Positions 58,301-64,000 of a stretch of DNA of 64,000 nt are shown here, in pieces. The DNA is from Henricia sp. BOLD:AAB3569 (taxonomy: Eukaryota; Echinodermata; Asteroidea; Spinulosida; Echinasteridae): contig JBBELK010000298.1 of assembly GCA_037783545.1 (NCBI GenBank), positions 4,154,001-4,218,000 on the forward strand, in the 5' to 3' direction. A program made the position numbers and the translations under genes. The notes beneath the pieces were generated by a model, which searched no databases, was not told the DNA's origin, and was given only the letters and a program-made list of their open reading frames with translations. Each line of letters starts with the position of its first letter. The first letter of the stretch is position 1.

Positions 58301-61300
58301 TTGGAAAGACTTTCAGAATAATGTATGGGTCTATTTCGAGCCCAAAATCGCCTAAAGAAGCCGGTATTTTCCTTTACCTATCTTAGTTGTTTATAATTAA
58401 TAATAATAATTCATTTTTAATATAGCGTTTTACATTTAAAATCTCAAAACGCTTTACAAAGTGTCTCAATTAAAAAGCATACTTTCACACACTAAACCAT
58501 AATATCTTTTAAAAAGAAAAGTCTTCAAATTTCGTTTAAACACATTACAATCACTAATAGCCCTTATGTCCCCAGGGAGACGATTCCACAGAACTGTTGC
58601 GTAATTATTAAATGCGCGGTCATTATAAGCCTTAGTTGGTTTCGACTTAAGTCTGGGATGCAGAAGTAAATTTTACTCCATTACAACTTTTAGTGCAAAA
58701 TCTTATATTAGGCTGAAACACAGAGATCAATTGAGATAAGTAATGTGGAGCTGACCTTTGATGATATAAAAGTTTAAATATGATACATAATATTTTAAAT
58801 TCCACCCGCACCACAACTGGCAGCCAATGGAGCTCACATAATACAGGTGTAATATCATCATGTCGCCTTACATGTATCTGCCCCCTGACAACCAGTCGTC
58901 CTGCAGCGTTTTGAATACGCTGTAATCTCCCAAATTGATAATCATACAACCCCCAAAATAAACCATCCATGGCAATGATATAATAAACCTGATACCAGTG
59001 GATAGAGGACATTCTACCCTTTCCACACATATGTTTTTTTCTGAAATATTCAGTAGTTTTGCGATAATATGAATATAAAAAATGGGTTTACTTGTGTTCC
59101 TTGCAATTAAAAGGAGATGTAACATCGTGGGTCATGTTAACAAACCTTACCTTCATCTTGACGCTGGTCCTCTTGCGTTGCCACTTCTCCCGTGGATTGT
59201 ATGGAATGAATGCTGTGGTTGATGTTCCATCCCCTGTGTGTACACCGACGCAGTCGTTCTGGAAAATCTGCCAGAAAGACAAAAAAAAACGCATCATTAA
59301 AATGTGGTTGTTGTCCATTAAAGACAGACTATACTAGATTGGAAAACTTTAAAAACAGGAACAGCAGCATAAGATAACTAAAGAATAATGTTGATAAACT
59401 GCCTTTTAGAAATTTCAACAACAAAGATGCAGTAATACTTCAGAAAACCTGAAAAATCTATGCATGGTTTTTGTGTTGAATGAATGGTAAAAATTTAGTT
59501 TGTGGACAATTTGTTTTTTAAAAAAGCACCTTTAGTTGGCAATTTCTCCCACAAAGGTACCATTTTACAGGGGAAAAACTATGTGGTGTTTGTTACATGT
59601 TGCTATCAACACTTTTAGTAGGGTTTTTCTTGTCAACTCGTGAAGTAAAATTTTGCTAACTTGAAGACTGCACACTTAATTACCTGTCTAAGAATAAAAG
59701 CAACCACGTCGGTACTCTCCCAGTAACTTGCATGGAATAGATGGGGCAGGGCACCGGTTGGAAATGCCTGGAGGGCCTCGGGACAGTAGAGGGCGTAGTC
59801 AAGGCGTCTGGAACCCCACCACTTACTGCTGATGGACTGTACAACTGCAATAGGAAGAATGTTAAATAATAACAGGAGCCAGGCTATACATATAATAACA
59901 TGTGTCAATAAACCAAAAAAAATAAATTAAAAAATCTTCAAAATATTGCCAGGAACTATCTCTATATGAATCTTTGCTTTTTGTTCTCAAGCACCGTGTT
60001 GTCATAGACAAGTAAAGTGTAATATCGGTTGCCAGGGTAAATCAACATCACGCGAGTTTCTGCCGATACGTTGTATGCGTTTTTTTTTTTTCAAGGCCGG
60101 GCGATTAGCTGTTCAAAGGTACATGTAGCGAAATTGTATGAATATACGACATCTCAGTATCACTGGCCTTTTACTAAGTGCGTTCTATGGTAACTGTCGA
60201 CCCTGAAACATGAATACCTTTGAGTTTTCTCCAATGAATCTGTGCTTTCCGTTGAAAGTCCCATTGGTTTGTGCAGTGTGTGTAGCCATTTTGACGATAG
60301 CGTGTGAGGCATAGCAACAATATAAAAGGGGGCGGGGTTAATTGGGAAATCTCGGAACTACCGGTATGCATTGGTTTGTTGTGACGTCAGAGGGCACATT
60401 GTCTATTGTTGGTAGCATCGTGGCGGCAATTGTGTGATGGCTAATTGTCCTAAGCCATAACAACAGTAAGTGAATTGGGTTAATTTGGGTACCCGGAATT
60501 ATGCATTATAAATATGAAAAAAAGTGAAAATGTACCATTTGTGAGAGCCACTGACATTCCAATAGGCTCCTCATCAACCACCTCACTGCAGGTACTGGCT
60601 GAGCTGAGAAGCCGGCGATGACTGGGGGTGAAGTTAGCTGTGGAGGAGGCTGACTGGGACTCCATGAATAGGATGGTATTGTGACTTATACAGTCAGCTG
60701 GAAAAAAATAGGGGGTGAAGTCAGCTGAGGAGCAGGCTGACTGGGACTCCATGAATAGGATGGTATTGTGACTTATACAGTCAGCTGGAAAAAAATAGGG
60801 GGTGAAGTCAGCTGAGGAGCAGGCTGACTGGGACTCCATGAATAGGATGGTATTGTGACTTATACAATCAGCTGGGAAATAGAAAGGGGTGAAGTCAGCT
60901 GAGGAGCAGGCTGACTGGGACTCCATGAATAGGATGGTATTGTGACTTATACAGTCAGCTGGAAAATAGAAAGGGGTGAGGTCAGCTGAGGAGCAGGCTG
61001 ACTGGGACTCCATGAATAGGATGGTGTTGTGACTTATACAGTCAGCTGGGAAATAGAAAGGGGGGTGAAGTCAGCTGAGGAGCAGGCTGACTTGGACTCC
61101 ATGAATAGGATGGTATTGTGACTTATACAGTCAGCTGGGAAATAAAAAGGGGGTGAAGTCAGCTGAGGAGCAGGCTGACTGGGACTCCATGAATAGGATG
61201 GTGTTGTGACTTATACAGTCAGCTGGGAAATAGAAAGGGGGTGAAGTCAGCTGAGGAGCAGGCTGACTGGGACTCCATGAATAGGATGGTATTGTGACTT

Positions 61301-64000
61301 ATACAGTCAGCTGGGAAATAGAAAGGGGGTGAAGTCAGCTGAGGAGCAGGCTGACTGGGACTCTATGAATAGGATGGTATTGTGACTTATACAGTCAGCT
61401 GGGAAATAAAAAGGGGGGTGAAGTCAGCTGAGGAGCAGGCTGACTGGGATTTGTAAGTTTTACCAAAATTAGTCCAATGTGGATACGGCTTATTACTTAC
61501 CTAACGTAATCGAGTGGCCATCACCGAGTGGATATTTCTGGTATCTGGCTACAGCTGATGGGGGCAAAAGGGCAAACTTGTGGGCGAGTAAGGGCTCAAT
61601 GCGGGCTGCTGAGGGGTCTGTCCGATGGAACAGGTTGAAGAACTGGTGACAGGCGGGCTTGGGGGGACAAACTGGCCAACATAAGGGGTAGTAAAAGAAT
61701 GCATTAAGAACCTGTTACAAATGGTGTCATCTCCATGCGTGATTGAGGACGTGTATGACAAGAACTGTCTATAGGTCAGCTTAGCACCTCATTTAAGCTC
61801 CGAGAAAACAATGAAAAACTGTGTCTATGCTTTCAGGAAATTGTGTGAAGCCACCATCCTATGCAGGCTGGTTTTTTTTAATTACACTTCGTGGCACACA
61901 GGCTAAATTGCACGTAATTTACAAAGTTAAAATATACATGTACCCATCAAAACAAGTTAAGGACCAGTTTTTCGCACGCATGCCATACAGAAATGACAAC
62001 ACCTAACAATTCAATGTTCCTTCCTTTATTTCATTTAAGAACCGAGAAGCGTTTACAGAAATGTGCATGTCAAATGGTAAAAAGTCTCGTGCACGGGATA
62101 CCATTAACTTGTACACAAAATACATATGTAGATTTTCAAGGTTTTCTAAAGCATTGATGCATCTATGTAGCTAAAAATTTATTCAGGCTAGTTTACCAAC
62201 ATTCTTCCCAAGATATGTTACACTCTTATTTCACGAATCTGTAAAAAGTTTTATCTTGCAAATGATACATAGGGCCTTTAAGCAGTGCTATGAAATTGGG
62301 CCCTGGTTTTAACGCAATGGTCAAAAGTGCCTTACAGTTACAAAATAGTAATAAACTTGTGGGGAAAAAGGAAAATGAAGCTTGTTAAATTTAAACTTAC
62401 TGACTTTGCCATCAAGTAAGAGTCTTCGGTGAGCCAGCACGAGACCAAGAGGCGATCCGAATGTGAAAAAATGCTGCACCTCAAATTCAAGCCTGTTGAT
62501 AGGCATCTGAGAATAGTCCGAGATCATACTACCGGCTTGACTGCACGAACTCGTTCGTCGATAATCGTAACCCGTCACATCATTAGCCGGCAAGACTTCC
62601 TTGTTAAAGAACACGTGAGCAGAGTGGTGCCGCGTGCGTTCCGTTTGGCCAGGCGTTGGCGTTGTTTCGCTGCGATTGCGTAAAACCACGTCGCCCTGCA
62701 TGATTTGGAGATCGCTGCTGCTGAGACTGAGGCGTTTTGTGGCCGGGTCGTTTAGGCTCTCGGAGCCCAGGCGTTCCATGCAACGCGAGCTAGAGGCACA
62801 TCTGTGGGGTGGGGGCGTGGTGTGGGGCTCCAGGGTGGTTCTCGTGGGGGAGGAGAGGGTATCGGAGAGGTTGGCGGGGCTGCTGGTGTTGCTGTAAGGG
62901 CTGATGCCGCGGCATAGGGCGTCGTAGCCGAGGATGGCACCCATGCAGTCAGCTACAATGCACACCTGATACATTAAAATCAGAAGGAAAACGTAGAGCA
63001 TTATTCAAATTTACTCTTGATGCAGAAAATGAAGATTTTCCCATAAAAACAAACTAGACGTATGTGATCAGGCAAACACAAAAAAGTGGCGCCCATAGCC
63101 ATTCTTTGTGAAGTTCGTATTTGATTTTCAGCGGGTCAAATTCCTTGTTCTTAGTATAAAAATAATGTATGAGTTACACTTGTTCAGCGCAATGTATTTT
63201 GTTCCTTTGGTGTAATTCCCATTTACAGCCTATAGCATACATCGACCTTGCAACTGGAAGCATCTAGTGGCAACTGGCATTTCCGGCAACCAGAAGCAAC
63301 TCGCGGCAACTGGGAGCAACTGATCAGCAACTACTGGCAACTGGAAAAATCCCAGTTGCCACGAGTTGCTCATGTTCTACTTTCTGGCAACTACAGTTGA
63401 AGTCAGAAGTATAAATACAACTATATGCAACCAAGTGTTAAAACTGGTGTGCTTACACCATTTTTGTAACAGTCTTTACTAAATTCTTGATTTTGTGGAA
63501 TTCCTCACGTGCATGCAGCTACTTAAAACATAGCTTGTAAACCTTGCAATAATTCGGGGAGTCCTGTTTACCATTTTGGGTGATGATGGTAGTGGTGTAC
63601 TTTATACTTCTGACTTCAACTGTACATGTAGTTGTACCCTGTTGCAGTCAGTTTCATCGATGTATACGTACTTGCAACTAGTTGCATGTGTGCATCTGAT
63701 CGACAGAAACTGCAGTTGCTTCCAGTTGCAAGGTCAATGTACTCTGGGCTTTACCGAGTTGCCGTGTCGATGTGCGCCGGGACATGGCTGGATGCACAAC
63801 TAATCAGTTGCTGTTGATGTGCGCGCTACGCACACATCAACAGCAACTGATCAGTTGAGTTGCTTCTAGCTACAAGGTCGATGTACGCTAGGCATAAGCA
63901 GCGCCATAAACATTTGTTGAGCAGTATTTTCTGGTATAAAGCAACTCCACAAAATCGGGCCAAACTCAACACAACATACACTATACATTTACCTGTCCAT
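43008..64000 (-). CDS. PITPNM: Membrane-associated phosphatidylinositol transfer protein (PITPNM/Nir/RdgB), C-terminal part, 12 exons
   Basis: Family members move phosphatidylinositol and phosphatidic acid at ER-plasma membrane contact sites. In minus-strand order the exons are 63993-64000 (partial), 62401-62965, 61501-61671, 60536-60697, 59684-59844, 59151-59267, 57735-57854, 57016-57164, 54220-54369, 52489-52672, 49777-49905 and 43008-43334. All junctions are GT-AG and in phase, and the eleven complete exons total 744 codons plus stop. They cover the DDHD domain, the segment [12 protein letters not shown], the LNS2 domain and a basic tail. Vertebrate paralogues are about 970-1350 residues, so the N-terminal PITP domain lies beyond 64000. 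The sequence does not show which vertebrate paralogue is closest; invertebrates usually have one gene. The coordinates given here span the introns. Confidence 0.95.
43778..44190. mobile_element. CAAGTC-rich element with 10-bp target-site duplication
   Basis: Ends GGATTGTAACGAGTC and GACTCGAGTCCAAGTAATTA, CAACCCC are roughly inverted. The interior is full of CAAGTCAAGTC. The ten bases GTCTAAGACC occur directly outside both ends (43768-43777 and 44191-44200). No protein is encoded, so it is probably a non-autonomous transposon. Confidence 0.8.
44552..44866. repeat. Foldback with CTGTCCGCATTGGAC ends
   Basis: CCTGTCCGCATTGGAC is inverted as GTCAAAATGCGGACAGC, and related CCAGTGCGGACAG and CCAATGCGGACAT copies lie inside. 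It may be nested in a larger element whose GATTCACAC-type ends lie near 44406 and 45762. Confidence 0.55.
46217..46972. repeat. Foldback with 85-bp arms and a second hairpin nested inside
   Basis: The left arm (46217-46302, TATTCTTGGGTTTCACTTTC onward) and right arm (46889-46972) are near-perfect inverse copies. A second inverted element sits inside at 46302-46460, with ends TTAACTCTTTCACTACGGCA and CCGTAGTGAAAGAGTTAA. Confidence 0.85.
47534..47600 (-). mobile_element. tRNA-like SINE head fragment
   Basis: On the minus strand it reads TAGCTCAGCTGGTAGAGCAT, CTGTCTGGAATGTCGGAGGT, with a poor box B. The head matches the fragment at 5615-5665. It is not a credible functional tRNA. Confidence 0.5.
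47773..47913. repeat. Near-perfect GC-rich palindrome, copy 2
   Basis: Nearly identical to 8266-8408: arms with GTCAGCAATGCGCGCGCGCC and AAATTCGTGCCACGAAATAC around a centre at GTCTTTGCTATGGAGC. Here the arms match better than in copy 1. Confidence 0.85.
48508..49174. mobile_element. 667-bp element with inverted arms of about 180 bp
   Basis: AAGTAACGACAAAGACATGC at the left pairs with GCATGTCTTTGTCGTTACTT at the right. Homology extends inward through ACGTCATT and CAACAGCAGGGAGCA to CATGCGCAGTTAGAC. The central 300 bp is unique and GC-richer. No transposase is recognised; the frame at 48677-48904 is unassigned. Confidence 0.8.
49286..49517. repeat. Single arm of the 18508-18939 foldback family
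   Basis: It runs GTGGGTCTTTCC through GTACAAATTTCCAATATACG to AGCCGTCCGG, matching one arm of the foldback at 18508-18939. The other arm is absent. Confidence 0.8.
49777..49905 (-). CDS. PITPNM: PITPNM exon, end of LNS2 (43 codons, phase 0-0)
   Basis: Reads [20 protein letters not shown] through SKKYQSHAQ. The acceptor is CCATGCAG and the donor CAG|GTAGGG. The GSSKDIWVY stretch corresponds to the last conserved HAD-like motif of LNS2 domains. Confidence 0.95.
50012..50421. repeat. MITE with ATCGCTTCGTT-rich inverted ends
   Basis: The ends GACCCCACTCTCACTGGAGA and TTTCTCTCGTGAGAACGGGG, TC pair, followed inward by AATCGCTTCGTT against AACGAAGCGATT. The interior repeats CGAACGAAGCG several times. 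Overlapping frames at 50112-50411 are not convincing genes. Confidence 0.75.
50610..50730 (+). repeat. Short tandem repeat GGGCGAAGTGG
   Basis: About six imperfect copies of (G)GGCGAAGTG(G) spaced by T-runs or TCCA. I see no function beyond simple-sequence expansion. Confidence 0.75.
51280..51432. repeat. CAAGTCC/GAGTCC-rich repeat
   Basis: It opens GGCTGTAGTCAAGTCC and continues with many GAGTCC/AAGTCC steps to about 51410. It looks like a one-ended relative of 12144-12370 and 43778-44190. Confidence 0.6.
51728..51905 (-). repeat. Fragment of the AAGGCCC MITE family
   Basis: The reverse complement matches the left half of 6402-6739, for example TTGACAAGAAAAACCTTACT and GTTGATAGCAATGGTAACAA-like stretches, and it ends in GATGCAATAGGCCTTA. 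Confidence 0.65.
52489..52672 (-). CDS. PITPNM: PITPNM exon, middle of LNS2 (phase 2-0)
   Basis: Reads [20 protein letters not shown] through [11 protein letters not shown]. The acceptor is TTTCTGTAG and the donor CAG|GTACAT. It includes YITARP (second HAD-like motif) and DPLRQK. The NFPHG and [11 protein letters not shown] stretches match the vertebrate proteins closely. Confidence 0.96.
53697..54044. repeat. Foldback with GGCGCGTTCAATAGC ends
   Basis: GGGGCGCGTTCAATAGCACA at the left and GCGCTGTTGAACACGCCTC at the right are inverted, extended by ATACGTATGCCG against a diverged partner. No coding capacity. Confidence 0.65.
54220..54369 (-). CDS. PITPNM: PITPNM exon, start of LNS2 (phase 2-2)
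   Basis: Reads [20 protein letters not shown], then [20 protein letters not shown], and RAGAVDVV. The acceptor is ATTTTCTAG and the donor AG|GTAAAG. SIDGS sits where lipins have the catalytic DxDGT, so a phosphatase nucleophile is missing. In Nir2 this domain senses phosphatidic acid rather than hydrolysing it. Confidence 0.96.
54520..54620 (+). repeat. Short tandem repeat CCTGGACAAAAAACTCGGCCG
   Basis: About four copies of C(C/T)GGACAAAAA(A)CTCGGCCGCC, a GC-rich microsatellite in a PITPNM intron beside GGCGCGCC-type sequence. Confidence 0.7.
55116..55459. repeat. MITE with CCCGTCTACAC ends
   Basis: AGGCCCGTCTACACAAGCCA and GGTTCGTGTAGACGGGACT are inverted and continue inward (ACATTTGTTAGCCAACAAGG against CCTTGTTGGCCAACAAATGT). 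TAA flanks both sides, again a possible 3-bp duplication. Confidence 0.8.
55540..55690 (+). repeat. Dispersed repeat shared with 14570-14715
   Basis: It shares TGGTGCACGCCATTGCCTA, a GGTATTGATTCTGTACT stretch and CATAGCAA, in the same orientation as 14570-14715. Confidence 0.55.
56623..56827. repeat. MITE with GGTCATTCTATAAATTTGGG ends
   Basis: The left GGTCATTCTATAAATTTGGG is inverted as CCCAAATTTATAGAATGACC, and GTCCCCGTTACA pairs with TGTAACGGGGAC. This is the shortest and best-paired of the four family members. The flanks show no clear duplication. Confidence 0.85.
57016..57164 (-). CDS. PITPNM: PITPNM exon (phase 0-2)
   Basis: Reads [20 protein letters not shown] through GIYPVKMVV. The acceptor is TTCCCCACAG and the donor AG|GTATGT. 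It is the beta-rich stretch between the DDHD and LNS2 domains and aligns with VDVYIMTQPLSGKWIHFGTE-like vertebrate sequence. Confidence 0.96.
57735..57854 (-). CDS. PITPNM: PITPNM exon (40 codons, phase 0-0)
   Basis: Reads [20 protein letters not shown] through DMVTLTGEK. The acceptor is TTCTCACAG and the donor [26 protein letters not shown] matches the vertebrate GRFMYGPLDVVTLTGEK-type segment. Confidence 0.96.
58395..58990 (-). mobile_element. LINE 3' fragment (CR1/L2-like), frameshifted
   Basis: Minus-strand translation gives [16 protein letters not shown] and [20 protein letters not shown], then after a frameshift near 58650 [20 protein letters not shown]. This is the classic end of the CR1/L2-type reverse transcriptase. 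The 3' tail has AAAACGCTATATTA and ends in (ATT)n at 58398-58410. The element is cut off at its 5' end and lies in the sense orientation in a PITPNM intron. Confidence 0.88.
59151..59267 (-). CDS. PITPNM: PITPNM exon (39 codons, phase 0-0)
   Basis: Reads [20 protein letters not shown] through [14 protein letters not shown]. The acceptor is TTTCTGGCAG and the donor AAG|GTAAGG. The REKWQRKRT motif is a hallmark of the family just after the DDHD domain. Confidence 0.96.
59449..59645 (-). repeat. Fragment of the AAGGCCC MITE family
   Basis: It contains GAAAACCTGAAAAATCTATG, CACCTTTAGTTGGCAATTTC and AGTAGGGTTTTTCTTGTCAA, the reverse complement of stretches in 6402-6739. The ends are lost. Confidence 0.6.
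59684..59844 (-). CDS. PITPNM: PITPNM exon, end of DDHD (phase 1-0)
   Basis: Reads [20 protein letters not shown] through [14 protein letters not shown]. The acceptor is CCTATTGCAG and the donor CAG|GTAATT. It matches the WWGTKRIDYSLYCPEAL and [17 protein letters not shown] segments of vertebrate PITPNM1 as I remember them. Confidence 0.97.
60040..60372 (+). repeat. Dispersed repeat, copy 2 (partner at 11090-11430)
   Basis: It shares GACCCTGAAACATGAATAC, TTTCTCCAATGAATCTGTGC and GCCATTTTGACGATAGCGTG with the first copy, in the same orientation. It lies antisense within a PITPNM intron. Confidence 0.75.
60536..60697 (-). CDS. PITPNM: PITPNM exon with nine-fold repeated acceptor (phase 1-1)
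   Basis: With the 3'-most acceptor (TATTTTTTTCCAG) it reads [20 protein letters not shown] through GMSVALTN. The donor is [21 protein letters not shown] corresponds to the ADTLQTHSSLFLEE-like stretch within the vertebrate DDHD region. Equivalent upstream acceptors place the exon start at 60784, 60871, 60958 or 61045 with the frame open throughout, adding one to four 29-residue repeats. Confidence 0.92.
60650..61450 (-). repeat. Minisatellite of splice acceptor plus exon start, 9 copies of 87-89 bp
   Basis: Counting on the minus strand from the exon, acceptor junctions lie at 60697, 60784, 60871, 60958, 61045, 61134, 61222, 61310 and 61398. Spacings are 87, 87, 87, 87, 89, 88, 88 and 88. Each unit has a pyrimidine tract (TTTCTATTTCCCAG or CTATTTTTTTCCAG), then CTGACTGTATAAGTCACAAT and TTCATGGAGTCCCAGTCAGC. 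The five exon-proximal copies keep one frame; the distal ones do not. Confidence 0.95.
61501..61671 (-). CDS. PITPNM: PITPNM exon in DDHD (phase 1-1)
   Basis: Reads [20 protein letters not shown], then [20 protein letters not shown], and [11 protein letters not shown]. The acceptor is TTGGCCAG and the donor [23 protein letters not shown] holds a conserved Asp of the DDHD signature. Confidence 0.97.
62060..62282 (+). repeat. Right half of the AAGGCCC MITE family
   Basis: It matches 6558-6739 closely, including TTTACCAACATTCTTCC, AGATATGTTACACTCTTAT and the terminus GCAAATGATACATAGGGCCT. The left end is absent. Confidence 0.8.
62401..62965 (-). CDS. PITPNM: PITPNM exon, start of DDHD region (phase 0-1)
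   Basis: It opens [20 protein letters not shown], the lipase-like nucleophile elbow, where Cys replaces the Ser of GxSxG. A Ser/Thr/Pro-rich insert of about 110 residues follows ([18 protein letters not shown], then [17 protein letters not shown]). It closes with [20 protein letters not shown] and [12 protein letters not shown]. The acceptor is TGTATCAG and the donor GTCA|GTAAGT. The insert is probably a flexible, phosphorylatable loop. Confidence 0.96.
63226..63897. repeat. Foldback rich in CAACTGG/GTTGC
   Basis: The left end CTATAGCATACATCGACCTT is inverted at the right as AGGTCGATGTACGCTAGG. The interior repeats GCAACTGG and its inverse, and includes a hairpin TGATGTGCGCGCTACGCACA, CATCA at 63814-63840. 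Confidence 0.7.
63993..64000 (-). CDS. PITPNM: PITPNM exon, last 8 bases only
   Basis: On the minus strand the window opens AT GGA CAG|GTAAAT. A Gly-Gln pair before the phase-0 donor fits the GQ-VCIVADC junction expected from the family. The rest of this exon is outside the window. Confidence 0.65.

Noticed and set aside
58647..59030. Host gene encoding a 127-residue protein
   Set aside because: The sequence is the C-terminal end of a CR1/L2-type reverse transcriptase with a frameshift and a retrotransposon tail.
62429..62897. Plus-strand open frames opposite the PITPNM DDHD exon
   Set aside because: They are antisense shadows of a GC-rich coding exon whose minus-strand reading matches a known family with correct splice sites.

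Overview
The window is animal nuclear DNA: two genes built of short exons with canonical splice sites, long repeat-filled introns, and many small inverted-repeat elements. PRPF8 is close enough to the vertebrate protein to read exon by exon. The tRNA-derived SINEs, a CR1/L2-type LINE tail and foldbacks ending in a GGGGCCAATTTCATAAA-like motif suggest a marine invertebrate deuterostome, most likely an echinoderm. That placement is an inference from the repeats, not a demonstrated fact.

Plus strand, 761-20456: nineteen coding exons give the C-terminal 1117 residues of PRPF8, the core U5 snRNP protein at the spliceosome's active site. They cover the end of the reverse-transcriptase-like/thumb region, the linker, the endonuclease-like domain, the RNase H-like domain and the Jab1/MPN domain. 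The N-terminal half lies upstream of the window. One intron uses a GC donor. Three exons have partial duplicate copies in the intron just downstream.

Minus strand, 43008 to beyond 64000: twelve coding exons give the C-terminal ~745 residues of a membrane-associated phosphatidylinositol transfer protein (PITPNM/Nir/RdgB family), with the DDHD domain, the LNS2 domain and the family's C-terminal tail. The PITP domain lies beyond 64000. Within this gene an 87-bp minisatellite repeats a 3' splice site together with the start of an exon, leaving five in-frame acceptors.

The genes are convergent (tail to tail). Between them are the PRPF8 3' flank (20457-22342), a 12.5-kb satellite of 40 monomers of about 318 bp (22343-34845) ending in an inverted monomer fragment, and 8 kb of SINE, foldback and minisatellite DNA (34990-43007). 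Almost every monomer carries AATAAA in the PRPF8 sense only. I found no rRNA, CRISPR array, functional-looking tRNA gene or further protein gene. Numerous inverted-repeat elements, some with visible target-site duplications, fill the introns and the spacer.
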